A stretch of DNA of 64,000 nucleotides from CAVEFW01 sp963643505 (GTDB taxonomy: Bacteria > Actinomycetota > Coriobacteriia > Coriobacteriales > Eggerthellaceae): positions 62,001-126,000 of the forward strand of contig CAVIKF010000002.1 of the NCBI GenBank assembly GCA_963643505.1, read 5' to 3'. Positions within the stretch are counted from its first letter, which is position 1; each line of letters opens with the position of its first letter. Below, in pieces: positions 15,335 through 24,178 of the stretch. Under the pieces are notes generated by a model that ran no database searches, was not told the DNA's origin, and saw only the letters and a list, made by a program, of their open reading frames with translations. The position numbers and the translations under genes were made by a program.

Positions 15335-17314
15335 TTATAGAATAACATGGACTTTGACCTCGGTATTGTCATATTCCATGTGCTCGATCCATCCCGTTTC
15401 TCCAGGATTTGGCACAAGGGGCCTGATGGTGAAATCCCATTCGCCTTCCGAATCGAACCCGAGGTTCGGGAAGAAGACGTCACCATCCAGGTTGTTGCCC
15501 GCAATCGACACCGAAGAACCGGTATCGTCAACAAGCTCGTACATAAACATGTTTTGAGAGAGCTCCATGTTGTACAGGCGCACATGAGCCTTGATAGCAG
15601 CATTCGAATCAGCATCGAAAGAAACCTGGATTACCGGCTTGCCCAAATCGACGCTCTTGCGCCCACCATCCCAAACAACCGCCGCAGTCGCACTGGAGTT
15701 GGAGTAGAAGCCCGGTTGTCCCGAACTGGTGGCATTTCCCGTGGGCGTGTAGTCCGTATCAGCATCTCCCACGTTCGGGTATGCGCCAGTAGCAAGCCAT
15801 TGTTTTACTGCAGATACGCTCGACGCCACATCAAACGAAAGCGTGTACGAGGTGTTTTCTTGAACGGTCTCGGAAATAGTGGCCTTAACAGTTCTTGTCG
15901 CTGAGTCATAGGAAAGGGTGTAATCTTTTCCTCTTTCGAGAATGCTCGTTGTTCCATCGGCGGCAGTCTTTACCACCTTGTCCGAACCCACTCGATAAGC
16001 CACGTTTTCTGTGAGCGTATCTTGGATCTCGACATGGGTTTGGGGCTTCTGCAAACGCGCCGTTAACTGATTGATAACCAGCTCAAATTCCTGTTGGTTT
16101 GTAGCGTTTACTGCGAACTTTTCGTCTTTTACTGCAACTTTTTGCGCAATAATCTGGGTCCAAGTTGCGGGAGCTTTGTCCACGCCGGTGTATACGGCAT
16201 AGAAGCTGTCGCAACCGGAAAGACTTTCTGCCGCCATGGCAGCATACGGAGCAGCAACAGGAGCTTGCTGATCATATCCGCCACTTCCGCCAATACCATC
16301 ACCAACATCGGTCGGTTGACCGTCGGTAAGGAACACGATGATGTTATCTCTATTGTCGTCCTGCAGAAGAGCCGCCGACTGCATCAATCCGTCGTAGCAG
16401 GCAGTGCCGCCCGTGGCACTAAGGCTATCGATCGCACGAGCAGCATCTTGGGCTGTTCCCTGTTTCACTTTTAAAGAAGCTCTAGTGGCAAACGAGATAA
16501 CCGTGTATTTATTATCCGCATCCGCCGAGAGCGCATCGAGCATTCTTTGCGCACTCTTCTTCAAAACATTAATACGGGTAGAATTTCCAAGAGAGTAGCT
16601 CATAGAACCCGACGTATCAACGATAAAGACAATATTCTTGCTCTTATAGTTATCTTGTGCTTCCGAACCGGTTTTCGCGCTCAAATATAATCGGAAATCG
16701 TTCGCTCCATTCCTGCTGGTATCAGGATTTGGAACCCCGTCGCCAAGATAGTCAATCTGTTTGGAGCCATTGAGCTGAATGTCGTAATCAAACTTTTTAG
16801 GCTCCAAGTCCTTTACGTATGAGAAATGGAGAACAACCTCGCATTCAGTACCGGTCATCTTAGCCCAGTTAAACGGAGTGCAGGTAAGCGACGCCCTGCC
16901 ATTATTGTCGTAGGTATACTTCTGCAACCCACTCACATATTCAATCGACGAGAGTGAGAACCTATCGGAAGATGAGCTGTTCGGTTCAAATCTGATAATA
17001 GGCACTTTGTCAGAAGTAAAGCTTTGTGTCTTTGTTTCGCCATCGTGAAGCCAAAAATCCTTACTAACTCTATCCTTCGGATACAAAAACCAGCCACCAT
17101 TTCTGACATAGTCATAGAAAGAGGTCATCCTGTACGCAAAAGAGGTGTTGGCCAGATTGGCTGGAACTTCACTCTGGTTGTCAACGACGCATTTAACTTG
17201 AACCGAATACGTTGTTGCCGCATAGGCACCAGAAGGAGAGGCCACGGCAATCAAACCAACGAAAAGGACGCAAATCGAAAAGAGCGCAATACTCTGCTTT
17301 TTCGTCAAAATCAT
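15335..17314 (-). CDS. VWA-domain surface protein of the Tad locus, probably cut short at its C-terminus
   Basis: 659 residues. It begins with a signal peptide (MILTKKQSIALFSICVLFVG...ASPSGAYA). A VWA domain at about 225-430 has a complete MIDAS: DTSGSMS (DxSxS), the Thr in GGTACYDG, and the Asp in FLTDGQPTD. The last 95 residues resemble a Spy0128/FctA-type pilin isopeptide domain (AAIKAHVRLYNMEL, MFMYELVDDTG, DGDVFFPNLGFDSEG, ending YDNTEVKVHVIL). The stop comes exactly in the final strand of that domain and at the island edge, so a C-terminal anchor or further domain is probably lost. Start overlaps the preceding gene by 4 bases. Likely an adhesive tip or pilus-associated subunit. Confidence 0.8.
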   Translation of the reverse strand: MILTKKQSIALFSICVLFVGLIAVASPSGAYAATTYSVQVKCVVDNQSEVPANLANTSFAYRMTSFYDYVRNGGWFLYPKDRVSKDFWLHDGETKTQSFTSDKVPIIRFEPNSSSSDRFSLSSIEYVSGLQKYTYDNNGRASLTCTPFNWAKMTGTECEVVLHFSYVKDLEPKKFDYDIQLNGSKQIDYLGDGVPNPDTSRNGANDFRLYLSAKTGSEAQDNYKSKNIVFIVDTSGSMSYSLGNSTRINVLKKSAQRMLDALSADADNKYTVISFATRASLKVKQGTAQDAARAIDSLSATGGTACYDGLMQSAALLQDDNRDNIIVFLTDGQPTDVGDGIGGSGGYDQQAPVAAPYAAMAAESLSGCDSFYAVYTGVDKAPATWTQIIAQKVAVKDEKFAVNATNQQEFELVINQLTARLQKPQTHVEIQDTLTENVAYRVGSDKVVKTAADGTTSILERGKDYTLSYDSATRTVKATISETVQENTSYTLSFDVASSVSAVKQWLATGAYPNVGDADTDYTPTGNATSSGQPGFYSNSSATAAVVWDGGRKSVDLGKPVIQVSFDADSNAAIKAHVRLYNMELSQNMFMYELVDDTGSSVSIAGNNLDGDVFFPNLGFDSEGEWDFTIRPLVPNPGETGWIEHMEYDNTEVKVHVIL

Positions 17315-18528
17315 ATATCTACCACCTCTTCGTCAACATAGGTAATTGGTGCGACTTCATCTTGGTTCCAAAAGGCGACAATGCGTTCTCGATAGCTCCG
17401 ACGCATCGATTCGCCCAACGATCCGTCGTCAAATAAAGTCGCAGGTCCAACAATCGGCGTCATCGACTCCGGAAGACCTTGTATGGTTAGTCCGCCTTCT
17501 TCGTTCCTGAACGACACAACCGAACCAATACTTCCCGAAAAACCATTCCCTGAGCCCTGATGCAGATAGTCCAAAACTGATGAACAAGCGTCTTCGGGAA
17601 GCCGCGAAGAGCAGACAAGGCTTCTTGTCGGCCTGAAAACCAACGGCGCATCAGCTGACGGAGTAGGAATAGGCAACGCAAAGCAAGTGAAAGCAATATC
17701 TGTCAGCGCACAGATCTCACCACTCGAGGCAAGGACCATTGCAGCTTTGCCCTCTTTAAAAGCAAGCAGAGCGTCCTCCCTCGAACCAGCAAGGGACGTA
17801 CCGTCTTCCCTGCGGCCGCATCGCAAGATCGACGCAGCAAGAACCGCAATGGCCCTATCCATCGACTCGGGTTCTGGATGCTGACAATCAGCCCAGTAGA
17901 CAAGCGACGAATCCAATGCCAAATTTAGCGACGTTGAATCGACGTCGACATGCTCAAGCGCAAAAGGCTCGATTCCCGATTCGGCAAGAATAGCGACAAT
18001 ATCAATCAGGTCATCAAGAACCGAAGGCATGCCAACTCCGATAGAGTCGAACAGCGCCTTGTTGCACAAAAGCAATCCAACATTCCCCTCAAGAGGCAAA
18101 GATCGCAGGGAGGCGTCTCCGGGAACAAACACCAAAGAGTCTTGATAATCCCCTATCTGATCTGCCCAATCATGGCAATCAAGATCGAGCAGGATGTTGG
18201 TGTCCTGCTCCACAGAGCCGAAGGCAAGCCACGAACGGCCACCATTCGTTGCGGAAACCCACTTGTCATAGCCCATCTCAGCATCGACAAAGGTGGTTTG
18301 TTTTACGTTACGGAATACACCAGTTAGCTGATCGGCGAGTTCATTGGCGCGGTCGCCTGAAACAACCTCGGGAACATAAATTTCAATAGACCCAGCTTTC
18401 TTTGCGTCAACGCAGCCACGGACACCCACAAAGCCGAAGGCGGCCGCAGCAACACCGGCAATTGCTACAAAGATTCTTCTATCGATAACAGGGCCTTGCG
18501 GCACATTTACATGGGTGTATCTGCTCAT
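17311..18528 (-). CDS. Solute-binding-protein-like exported protein of the Tad locus
   Basis: 405 residues. The N-terminus has a twin-Arg-like signal with one hydrophobic helix (DRRIFVAIAGVAAAAFGFVG). The body (about 45-380) has the layout of an ABC-type extracellular solute-binding protein, for example LLLCNKALFDSIGVGMPSVL and AFKEGKAAMVLASSG. No ABC permease or ATPase is nearby. It lies between the TadG-like gene and the VWA gene with a 1-base gap upstream and a 4-base overlap downstream, so a structural or ligand-sensing role at the pilus base is more likely than uptake. Fold assignment is by pattern only. Confidence 0.65.
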   Translation of the reverse strand: MSRYTHVNVPQGPVIDRRIFVAIAGVAAAAFGFVGVRGCVDAKKAGSIEIYVPEVVSGDRANELADQLTGVFRNVKQTTFVDAEMGYDKWVSATNGGRSWLAFGSVEQDTNILLDLDCHDWADQIGDYQDSLVFVPGDASLRSLPLEGNVGLLLCNKALFDSIGVGMPSVLDDLIDIVAILAESGIEPFALEHVDVDSTSLNLALDSSLVYWADCQHPEPESMDRAIAVLAASILRCGRREDGTSLAGSREDALLAFKEGKAAMVLASSGEICALTDIAFTCFALPIPTPSADAPLVFRPTRSLVCSSRLPEDACSSVLDYLHQGSGNGFSGSIGSVVSFRNEEGGLTIQGLPESMTPIVGPATLFDDGSLGESMRRSYRERIVAFWNQDEVAPITYVDEEVVDI

Positions 18529-19050
18529 TTAGATCACCCTCTGATAGGTACCGTTATAGGAGTTCGGCGATGCTGTCGGAGCCCAAACGACATCGTCTCC
18601 CCCTTCGCCATACGCGTCCTCATACGAAACCGTCGAGGAAACGGTGAGCGAAGATGCCCCGAATATCTTCAGAAAGTAAAGAGGGCTTTCACGCTTGATG
18701 GTCACAACCACATCGATTACACGCTTGTTCTTTTCGCGGGTCGATTCATCGAACTTAACCTCAAGCTCCCCTGAAAAGCCATTGCTTGCCAAAGCGGCAG
18801 ATACGTAATTGAGCGTCGCATCAGCAGGGTCGTCGGCAAACCGAACCGAGTCGTCGTGAACGTAACGATCGTCACATACAACTTGGCAAAGATTGTCGAG
18901 CTGAGCCTCATCAAGAAGAACCATGCTCAAATCGAGGGCAAGTCCCACGAAGAAAATCATGACAACCATCGTGAGCGCAGTGATTACGCTAACTGCACCA
19001 TGCTCATCGCGGTTTTTACGGACGTTGGCAAACTTATTCACGATGCTCAA
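18529..19050 (-). CDS. TadG/TadE-like pseudopilin
   Basis: 173 residues. After a basic leader it has EHGAVSVITALTMVVMIFFV, the TadG-type N-terminal membrane helix (about 18-42) with a Glu just before it. A secreted beta-rich domain follows, ending with VSYEDAYGEGGDDVVWAP. Minor pseudopilins of this group act in Tad pilus assembly. Its start overlaps the upstream TadE-like gene by 17 bases, so translation is coupled. Confidence 0.78.
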   Translation of the reverse strand: MSIVNKFANVRKNRDEHGAVSVITALTMVVMIFFVGLALDLSMVLLDEAQLDNLCQVVCDDRYVHDDSVRFADDPADATLNYVSAALASNGFSGELEVKFDESTREKNKRVIDVVVTIKRESPLYFLKIFGASSLTVSSTVSYEDAYGEGGDDVVWAPTASPNSYNGTYQRVI

Positions 19051-19588
19051 CTCCTACAAGCCGGGTAAACTCAAGCTCTTTTTCAACACTCGTCGAGAAA
19101 AGCGAAAAACCGACTAGAGGCTTGGCGGTATATGCAATCGTGGCACGCACATTAAGAGAGCGTTCGACCCTCGATGCAGGTGCTTCGTTGCCTTTCCTGT
19201 CGGGAATCGTATAGCCAGACTGAGCGTTAGTGAGGCTTACCTCGTGAATGGTCACAACGCAATCGTCGGGGTCATAGCCCGGCAAGGCAGACTTGCTCAT
19301 GCTTTCCTTGATACCCGCTATAGCCACATCGTCGGATACCGTACCCTTTTGTACTGCACGATAGTCGTAGTCAACAATGCTGCTTGAAGCGATGTCCCAA
19401 CTGGCATTGGCATAGCTGTAGTTAAACGCTGCAGCCTGATAGCCCATCCAGCCAGCATCGATAATGCCAAAAATCAGAGCCAAGAGAAGAGGCAAAACGA
19501 GCGCGAACTCAACAAGCGATTGGCCCGCTTCGCTGCACTTTCCCTTTATGGTTTCAAACGGATTATGTAAAGAGAGGAACTTACGCAT
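19034..19588 (-). CDS. TadE-like pseudopilin
   Basis: 184 residues. SEAGQSLVEFALVLPLLLAL (about 20-39) is a textbook TadE processing and membrane segment, with Glu at +5 of the putative mature protein. It would be processed by a TadV-type prepilin peptidase, which is not present in the window. The downstream domain is extracellular. The ATG overlaps the stop of the preceding gene. Second of three pseudopilin genes in a row. Confidence 0.85.
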   Translation of the reverse strand: MRKFLSLHNPFETIKGKCSEAGQSLVEFALVLPLLLALIFGIIDAGWMGYQAAAFNYSYANASWDIASSSIVDYDYRAVQKGTVSDDVAIAGIKESMSKSALPGYDPDDCVVTIHEVSLTNAQSGYTIPDRKGNEAPASRVERSLNVRATIAYTAKPLVGFSLFSTSVEKELEFTRLVGVEHRE

Positions 19589-20103
19589 TATTGCCTATAC
19601 CCCTCCACAAACACATCCCTTGTAATTGGATCGCTTGTAATCTTTACGTCCCCATTGCCGAAATACATGGTTCCTAAGAAAGTTACCGCAGACCAATCGC
19701 ATGAAAGCGAAAGCTCAACCGTACGATAGGTGTAGTTAGAAGGACGAGCTTCGAACTGATCGATGTCGTTTGCCCGGTCGCTCGAATACACGCGATAGCT
19801 GTAATCTACCCTTTGCCCTGCCGGAGAAGCCGATATGCTGTTCACCGCAAGTCCGTCAATCTTGTCTCCGTACATATTTCGAGCCGAGTCAAGAGCATGG
19901 GAGGAAAGCAGGCCAGCATCGTCAAGCTCTTCCGCTTTTACCTGAGCCAAAGCTTCAGACGTGGCATTGTTCAAAGTGGTTTTGGCAGCTGCGTAACGAT
20001 ACAGGTCGATGGGCGCAATAAGAAGAAGCGCCAATACGAATGCCACGATGGCAAACTCTACGGCAGCTTGTCCGTCTTCGTGCTTTTTCAAATAACGAAG
20101 CAA
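19588..20103 (-). CDS. TadE-like pseudopilin, first gene of the Tad operon, TTG start
   Basis: 171 residues. HEDGQAAVEFAIVAFVLALL (about 8-27) is the TadE-type segment with the conserved Glu, followed by an extracellular domain. The first codon is TTG (complement of 20101-20103) with AAGGAAA upstream. It is the most upstream Tad gene here. No Flp major pilin, prepilin peptidase, CpaB, secretin-like protein or TadA ATPase was found upstream or downstream. Confidence 0.82.
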   Translation of the reverse strand: MLRYLKKHEDGQAAVEFAIVAFVLALLLIAPIDLYRYAAAKTTLNNATSEALAQVKAEELDDAGLLSSHALDSARNMYGDKIDGLAVNSISASPAGQRVDYSYRVYSSDRANDIDQFEARPSNYTYRTVELSLSCDWSAVTFLGTMYFGNGDVKITSDPITRDVFVEGYRQ

Positions 20104-20434
20104 AATCGTTTCCTTTGAACGCCTAACAACTCCTCTTATCTAAGGATGAAGACATTAGAGGAAAGCTGTTCCACATCAGTTCGTTACGAGTTCTAAATAG
20201 TGATAAATCGGTTCATTGTTTTTCGTATATCACCTGGTTTAACAACTTGTTCACCCTAAGAACCGAATAAGGAACGACAGGAGGAGAAACAAACGGCACA
20301 TGATCGAGAATCGGGCGCCGCAACGCGCTTGCGCTCCGGAAAAACGACAACGCCCCACCCATACGGTGTCGCTTTGCCGTGTCTGCAGAAAAAAGGGATG
20401 GAAAATTCTTGTTTCCCACCCCTTATTAACGTCG
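20104..20434. other. Intergenic region upstream of the Tad operon
   Basis: Holds the Tad operon promoter region (AT-rich part about 20105-20275, no convincing -35/-10 pair identified) and, near 20389-20423, the terminator of the PAS-regulator gene. A short GC-rich piece at 20310-20340 has no recognised content. No Flp pilin-sized gene with its GxxxxE cleavage motif is present. Confidence 0.6.
20389..20423 (-). terminator. Terminator of the PAS/SARP-like regulator
   Basis: On the minus strand the arms GGGTGGGAAA and TTTCCATCCC (two mismatches) flank a short AT-rich loop, followed by a run of six T (complement of 20389-20394). It lies 12 bases after the regulator's stop codon. Confidence 0.65.
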
Positions 20435-22153
20435 TTAGATTCTTTCTGATCGGAAGACAAGCTCGCCTAATGTCTGCTCCGCCCAGCTGTATTCTTTCAT
20501 ATACGCTCCACCGAAAGTCTTTGGTGCTTTGTTGCCAAGACGGAGGTAATCCACAAGGTCACATTCAGCCATGGAGAGATTTGCGCGCCTATTTCCCCTT
20601 ACATTTTCAACAAGGCACCCTACGCCCGCCTCATCAAGGCTTTCCGTCAGGTACATGGCAATTTTTCGATACCTAGCCATCACTGTATCGTCGGGTTCTT
20701 TATCGTCCCAGAGCAATGAGGCCGCGGTTCTGCTCGACACCATTCCACCCTGTCTATCTACCAAAAGGGCGAACAACTCACGAGACTTTGGATGTTTGAA
20801 AATAATCGGCTTATCATCAACGAAGACTTCGAAATAGCCAAAGGTTCGAATGAAAACATGATGCTCGGGTTCTTGCCGAACTGATTGTTCGGACTTTACC
20901 CCAATCATAATCAGCATGTAATCTTCCGAACGGAAAAGAAACATTTCAATGGGTTCTTCTTTGCCGTGCATCAAAGCAGTATACGTACGATGAAGCGCCA
21001 GCTGCGAAGACAAGCGCGTTCCCACCTCGAACAATGGCGCAATCTCCTCATCGTATTGCTTACGGCTTTCCTCGCTGAAATAACGTTCGGCCAAATCGGA
21101 AGCAGCCATATCTAATTCAAGCGGAATATCGCAGGGGTCAAAGGCGTAGTCGCCCCCCAACGCATTATGTACGCAACGTACCGTGCCTTTCAAAAGATCG
21201 GCATCGAACACAAGATTGTAGACAGAACACATTGCCTCAAGGAACTCAGCTTTGTTCTTGGCCCGATTCAAATTGGCTGCCCGAGTAGTCGGCAAAATGG
21301 TTAACCTGCAAGTCGACTTTTCTGCAGAGCGTGCCAACCTAACCCAGCACGACACCTCAACATAAGAGCCATCAACCTTGCGCAAGAAGCCATACGCATG
21401 GCAGGGCGTTTCCGATGTGGCATACGAAGGGATAAACGAAAGCACATCCGCGCCAAACACCAAGTTAACAGCAGAAATAACACCGGCCTTGTCAGCTTTA
21501 ACAACCTCTTCGCTAAAACCAAGCAATCTGAGGAAGAAATCATTGCAGAAGGTGATTTCAGCATGGTTTGTATCCACGCCACTCCATGAGGCGTCAACCA
21601 CACCGTAATGAACAAAATCTACGCCATCCTCATCACCCTGCGAATTGTCTTCTTTACTTTCGTTGGCAACAACAACTGACAGGCCCCACATCTCATTGTT
21701 TCCATCGCGCTTCGAGACCATGGTGTCGTAAACGCTGGCAACGGTTCCGTTTTTCTTGATTATTCGATACCCGATGGTTTTGCAGTCTTCTTTGACAGCA
21801 AGATCGTCACAAAAGGAAAGGAACTTATCAACATCGTCAGGATGGATGATCCTGGTATAAAGACCATGCCTACAGCCGTCAACGAGATCTTGTGTTGTGT
21901 AACCGCAAAACGCGCAAAGCTCAGGCGACATGTAATCAAGGTACATCGGGTCAGACAAATGGCAACGATGCATCCCGCCCAGGGATTCCAACGCACTCAC
22001 TTCAGCCGAGGTCAAAGATTGATTATCCCAGTTCCAAAAACGTACTTCTTTGTCGGCCATAGCATCCACAACCGCTCCGTTAGTATCCGGCCTGCATCTT
22101 GCAGAGTCCCAGTAATTAATTCGTTGTAAGCAGTTCGAGCTTACCCCCTTCAC
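20435..22153 (-). CDS. PAS sensor with C-terminal SARP-like winged-helix DNA-binding domain
   Basis: 572 residues. Residues about 55-165 form a PAS domain (YMSPELCAFCGYTTQDLVDG, RIIHPDDVDKFL, RIIKKNGTVASVYDTMV). A second, weaker PAS-like region lies at about 180-290 (FCNDFFLRLLGFSEEVV). Residues about 430-560 form a winged helix of the OmpR/SARP kind (VFIRTFGYFEVFVDDKPIIF, SRELFALLVDRQGGMVSSRT). No kinase or receiver domain is present, so it is a one-component sensor-regulator. GTG start with AGAGGAAC in front. Its position just upstream of the Tad operon on the same strand makes pilus control a reasonable guess. Confidence 0.78.
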   Translation of the reverse strand: MKGVSSNCLQRINYWDSARCRPDTNGAVVDAMADKEVRFWNWDNQSLTSAEVSALESLGGMHRCHLSDPMYLDYMSPELCAFCGYTTQDLVDGCRHGLYTRIIHPDDVDKFLSFCDDLAVKEDCKTIGYRIIKKNGTVASVYDTMVSKRDGNNEMWGLSVVVANESKEDNSQGDEDGVDFVHYGVVDASWSGVDTNHAEITFCNDFFLRLLGFSEEVVKADKAGVISAVNLVFGADVLSFIPSYATSETPCHAYGFLRKVDGSYVEVSCWVRLARSAEKSTCRLTILPTTRAANLNRAKNKAEFLEAMCSVYNLVFDADLLKGTVRCVHNALGGDYAFDPCDIPLELDMAASDLAERYFSEESRKQYDEEIAPLFEVGTRLSSQLALHRTYTALMHGKEEPIEMFLFRSEDYMLIMIGVKSEQSVRQEPEHHVFIRTFGYFEVFVDDKPIIFKHPKSRELFALLVDRQGGMVSSRTAASLLWDDKEPDDTVMARYRKIAMYLTESLDEAGVGCLVENVRGNRRANLSMAECDLVDYLRLGNKAPKTFGGAYMKEYSWAEQTLGELVFRSERI

Positions 22154-22342
22154 CGTTCCTCTTTGGTTCTATGTGTGACAAAAGCGTGATGCAAGGCATC
22201 AATCGCCCTTCCGTTTCGATCGACGGGCACAAAAAAATAGTTGAAACGAACGAGCTATTCTTTGCAGGAGCCGAGAAGCAGAATCTGTTTTTGTGACACT
22301 CGGCAACTTGAAGACGGCCTCGGCCCCGATTTTTTTGCTGGC

Positions 22343-23767
22343 TTAAACAACCCCCAAGTCGTCGCGATCGCGCAAAGAGTAGGCCTTACCCCAAGGCGTG
22401 AGCGTGAGGACCCAATAAACCAAACCACCGACAAACAGCGTCAAACCCGATCCCGTGGTCACGTAGAACAAGGGGCTGTTAACAACACCGGTCATGGGAT
22501 TGTAGACCATGAGGCCCGCAACAAGGCCAACAACGACCGCGATGACGCCAATGACGTTCACGCCACCTTTGTATTTATAGGCATCGTGCCCATCAAGGAA
22601 ATAGGCGGACTTCAGCGACAGCTTACGCTTACGCAAGATGAAGCAATCGACAAGGATGATGCCGTTGATGGGGCCTTGAATGTATGCGGCGATGCTGATG
22701 AACGCACCAAAGTTTTCGGAAACGCCTCCCCAAATGGTCAAACCGCTGATAAGCACAGCCATGATGATGACAAGCGCCTTGTAGCTCCACTTCGGGAAGG
22801 CGGACTTGATAACCATGTCGTTGACATACAAACCGTTACCCATGGTACCAATGTTCGCAAAGGCAACCAAAATCAGAGCCAACAGCGCAAGATAGGGACC
22901 GCCGAGCGTAGCGAGCATGGCGGTGGGGTCGGAGATGTATTCGCCAACAGTCGCGAACATGACAAGGGACATGATGCCGCCGATAAGGACGAAGAATGGG
23001 GCGACTATGCCGTAAGCCGCGCTCGTGGACCAGTAGGCACTGCGCTCGCTGCGGCAAAGACGCGGCAGAACGTATGCCTGGGTCGACCAGCTGAACGCAA
23101 AGGCAACCATACCCTCGTTGGACAGGGCAAACGCCTCAACGGGACTCGCGTAGGCAGACAAATCAGGCTGAATCGCCATGAGGTCAATGGTGGTCGCACC
23201 GAAGCAGATGAAAACAACGATAACGCCAACGACCAAAAGGGAAACCACCATGATGCGCGAGGACCACTTGATGACCTCAGGGCCGCCCAAGGCTATGAAC
23301 ACGCCCAATATGACACATATGACGCCAAGGAAAGGCACGATGACCTCGGGAATCACGATACCGAACCCGCCGAACAGTTGGACAAGCGAATCGCGGAACA
23401 AATCGGCCGCCACCGCATACCAACCAAAGTTCATGACCGGGCAGATGAAGCCCAACGCCGCGACGCCGTTTTTACCAAGCGCGGAGCGCAACCAGATCCA
23501 AAGGTCGATGCCATAACGAGTGGAAAACCAAATGGGAAGCATTTCCAGCAGGATGAAGAAAATGGAGATGCCGAAGATGCTGATGAGCATCTGGGGGAAA
23601 TTGACAAGTCCTGCAGAGTAGGCACCCTGGGAATAACACCAAGTGGCAATGGCAAAACCGGAGGTGACCAGGAAGCAATCACTGAAGGAATACCTACGGT
23701 CCTCCTTGAAAAGCGGCACGATGCCGAAAATCGTCTCGTTCTTGATGAAATCGTCGTGCCTACCCAT
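22343..23767 (-). CDS. NCS1-family nucleobase/cation symporter (purine-cytosine permease type)
   Basis: 474 residues with about 12 membrane helices. The N-terminal region (FKEDRRYSFSDCFLVTSGFA) and AAYIQGPINGIILVDCFILR in the second half follow the purine-cytosine permease pattern, the latter near the loop before the last helices. Likely imports a nucleobase, allantoin-like compound or thiamine-type ligand by Na+ or H+ symport; substrate undecided. Its ATG overlaps the stop of the small upstream gene in a TAATG arrangement, so translation is coupled. Confidence 0.85.
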   Translation of the reverse strand: MGRHDDFIKNETIFGIVPLFKEDRRYSFSDCFLVTSGFAIATWCYSQGAYSAGLVNFPQMLISIFGISIFFILLEMLPIWFSTRYGIDLWIWLRSALGKNGVAALGFICPVMNFGWYAVAADLFRDSLVQLFGGFGIVIPEVIVPFLGVICVILGVFIALGGPEVIKWSSRIMVVSLLVVGVIVVFICFGATTIDLMAIQPDLSAYASPVEAFALSNEGMVAFAFSWSTQAYVLPRLCRSERSAYWSTSAAYGIVAPFFVLIGGIMSLVMFATVGEYISDPTAMLATLGGPYLALLALILVAFANIGTMGNGLYVNDMVIKSAFPKWSYKALVIIMAVLISGLTIWGGVSENFGAFISIAAYIQGPINGIILVDCFILRKRKLSLKSAYFLDGHDAYKYKGGVNVIGVIAVVVGLVAGLMVYNPMTGVVNSPLFYVTTGSGLTLFVGGLVYWVLTLTPWGKAYSLRDRDDLGVV

Positions 23768-23955
23768 TACATGCCCCCTGCGGTAAGTGTCGCAAACTCA
23801 ACGACAACCAAGCTGATGGCAATGAGCACACCGGCAACGACAAAATCAACTTTCTTCATGCGTTCGGGGAACTCGTATCCCGGCTCCTCCATCATGGCCA
23901 AACGCTTCGTCACCTCGGCGTTCAGCTCTTCCTCAAAGCTGAGCTCTTGCTCCAT
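23767..23955 (-). CDS. Small single-pass membrane protein coupled to the NCS1 permease
   Basis: 62 residues from the ATG at 23953-23955 (MEQELSFEEELNAEVTKRLA and onward). It has an acidic soluble N-terminus and one hydrophobic helix at about 38-57 (VDFVVAGVLIAISLVVVEFA). Its stop and the permease ATG share a base. Size, topology and coupling recall the small accessory subunits of some Na+ symporters, but the family is not recognised. The open frame continues 20 codons upstream without a better ribosome-binding site. Confidence 0.65.
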   Translation of the reverse strand: MEQELSFEEELNAEVTKRLAMMEEPGYEFPERMKKVDFVVAGVLIAISLVVVEFATLTAGGM

Positions 23956-24086
23956 CGGTCCCAAATCCCTCGTGTTCAAAAATCTTACAAAGTAGAGTGT
24001 TTTGAACACTAGCACATGAAAACCCCGTCTATCAAGGGAAAATCACAACATAAGTTGTAACGCATGCAATACGTCCCGGGACTGGC

Positions 24087-24155
24087 GGCGGCGAGACCGT
24101 GGTGGCGACAGGCCCCGGCGGCGGCGAGACCGTGGTGGCGACGAGACCGTGGCGC
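24087..24155. repeat. Short GC-rich direct repeat
   Basis: GGCGGCGGCGAGACCGTGGT followed by GGCGAC occurs twice, about 37 bases apart, with a partial third copy (GAGACCGTGGCG). It lies between the convergent-side end of the LicC-LicA gene and the small permease-linked gene, in sequence with no coding support. Possibly a simple repeat or the base of a terminator-like structure. Confidence 0.6.
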
Positions 24156-24178
24156 CTTCGCGACGCGCGCGAAAAGCC

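Noticed and set aside
22241..23995. 584-codon frame opposite the NCS1 permease
   Set aside because: Antisense artefact; very high Arg/Asp/His, no start site, overlaps two supported genes.
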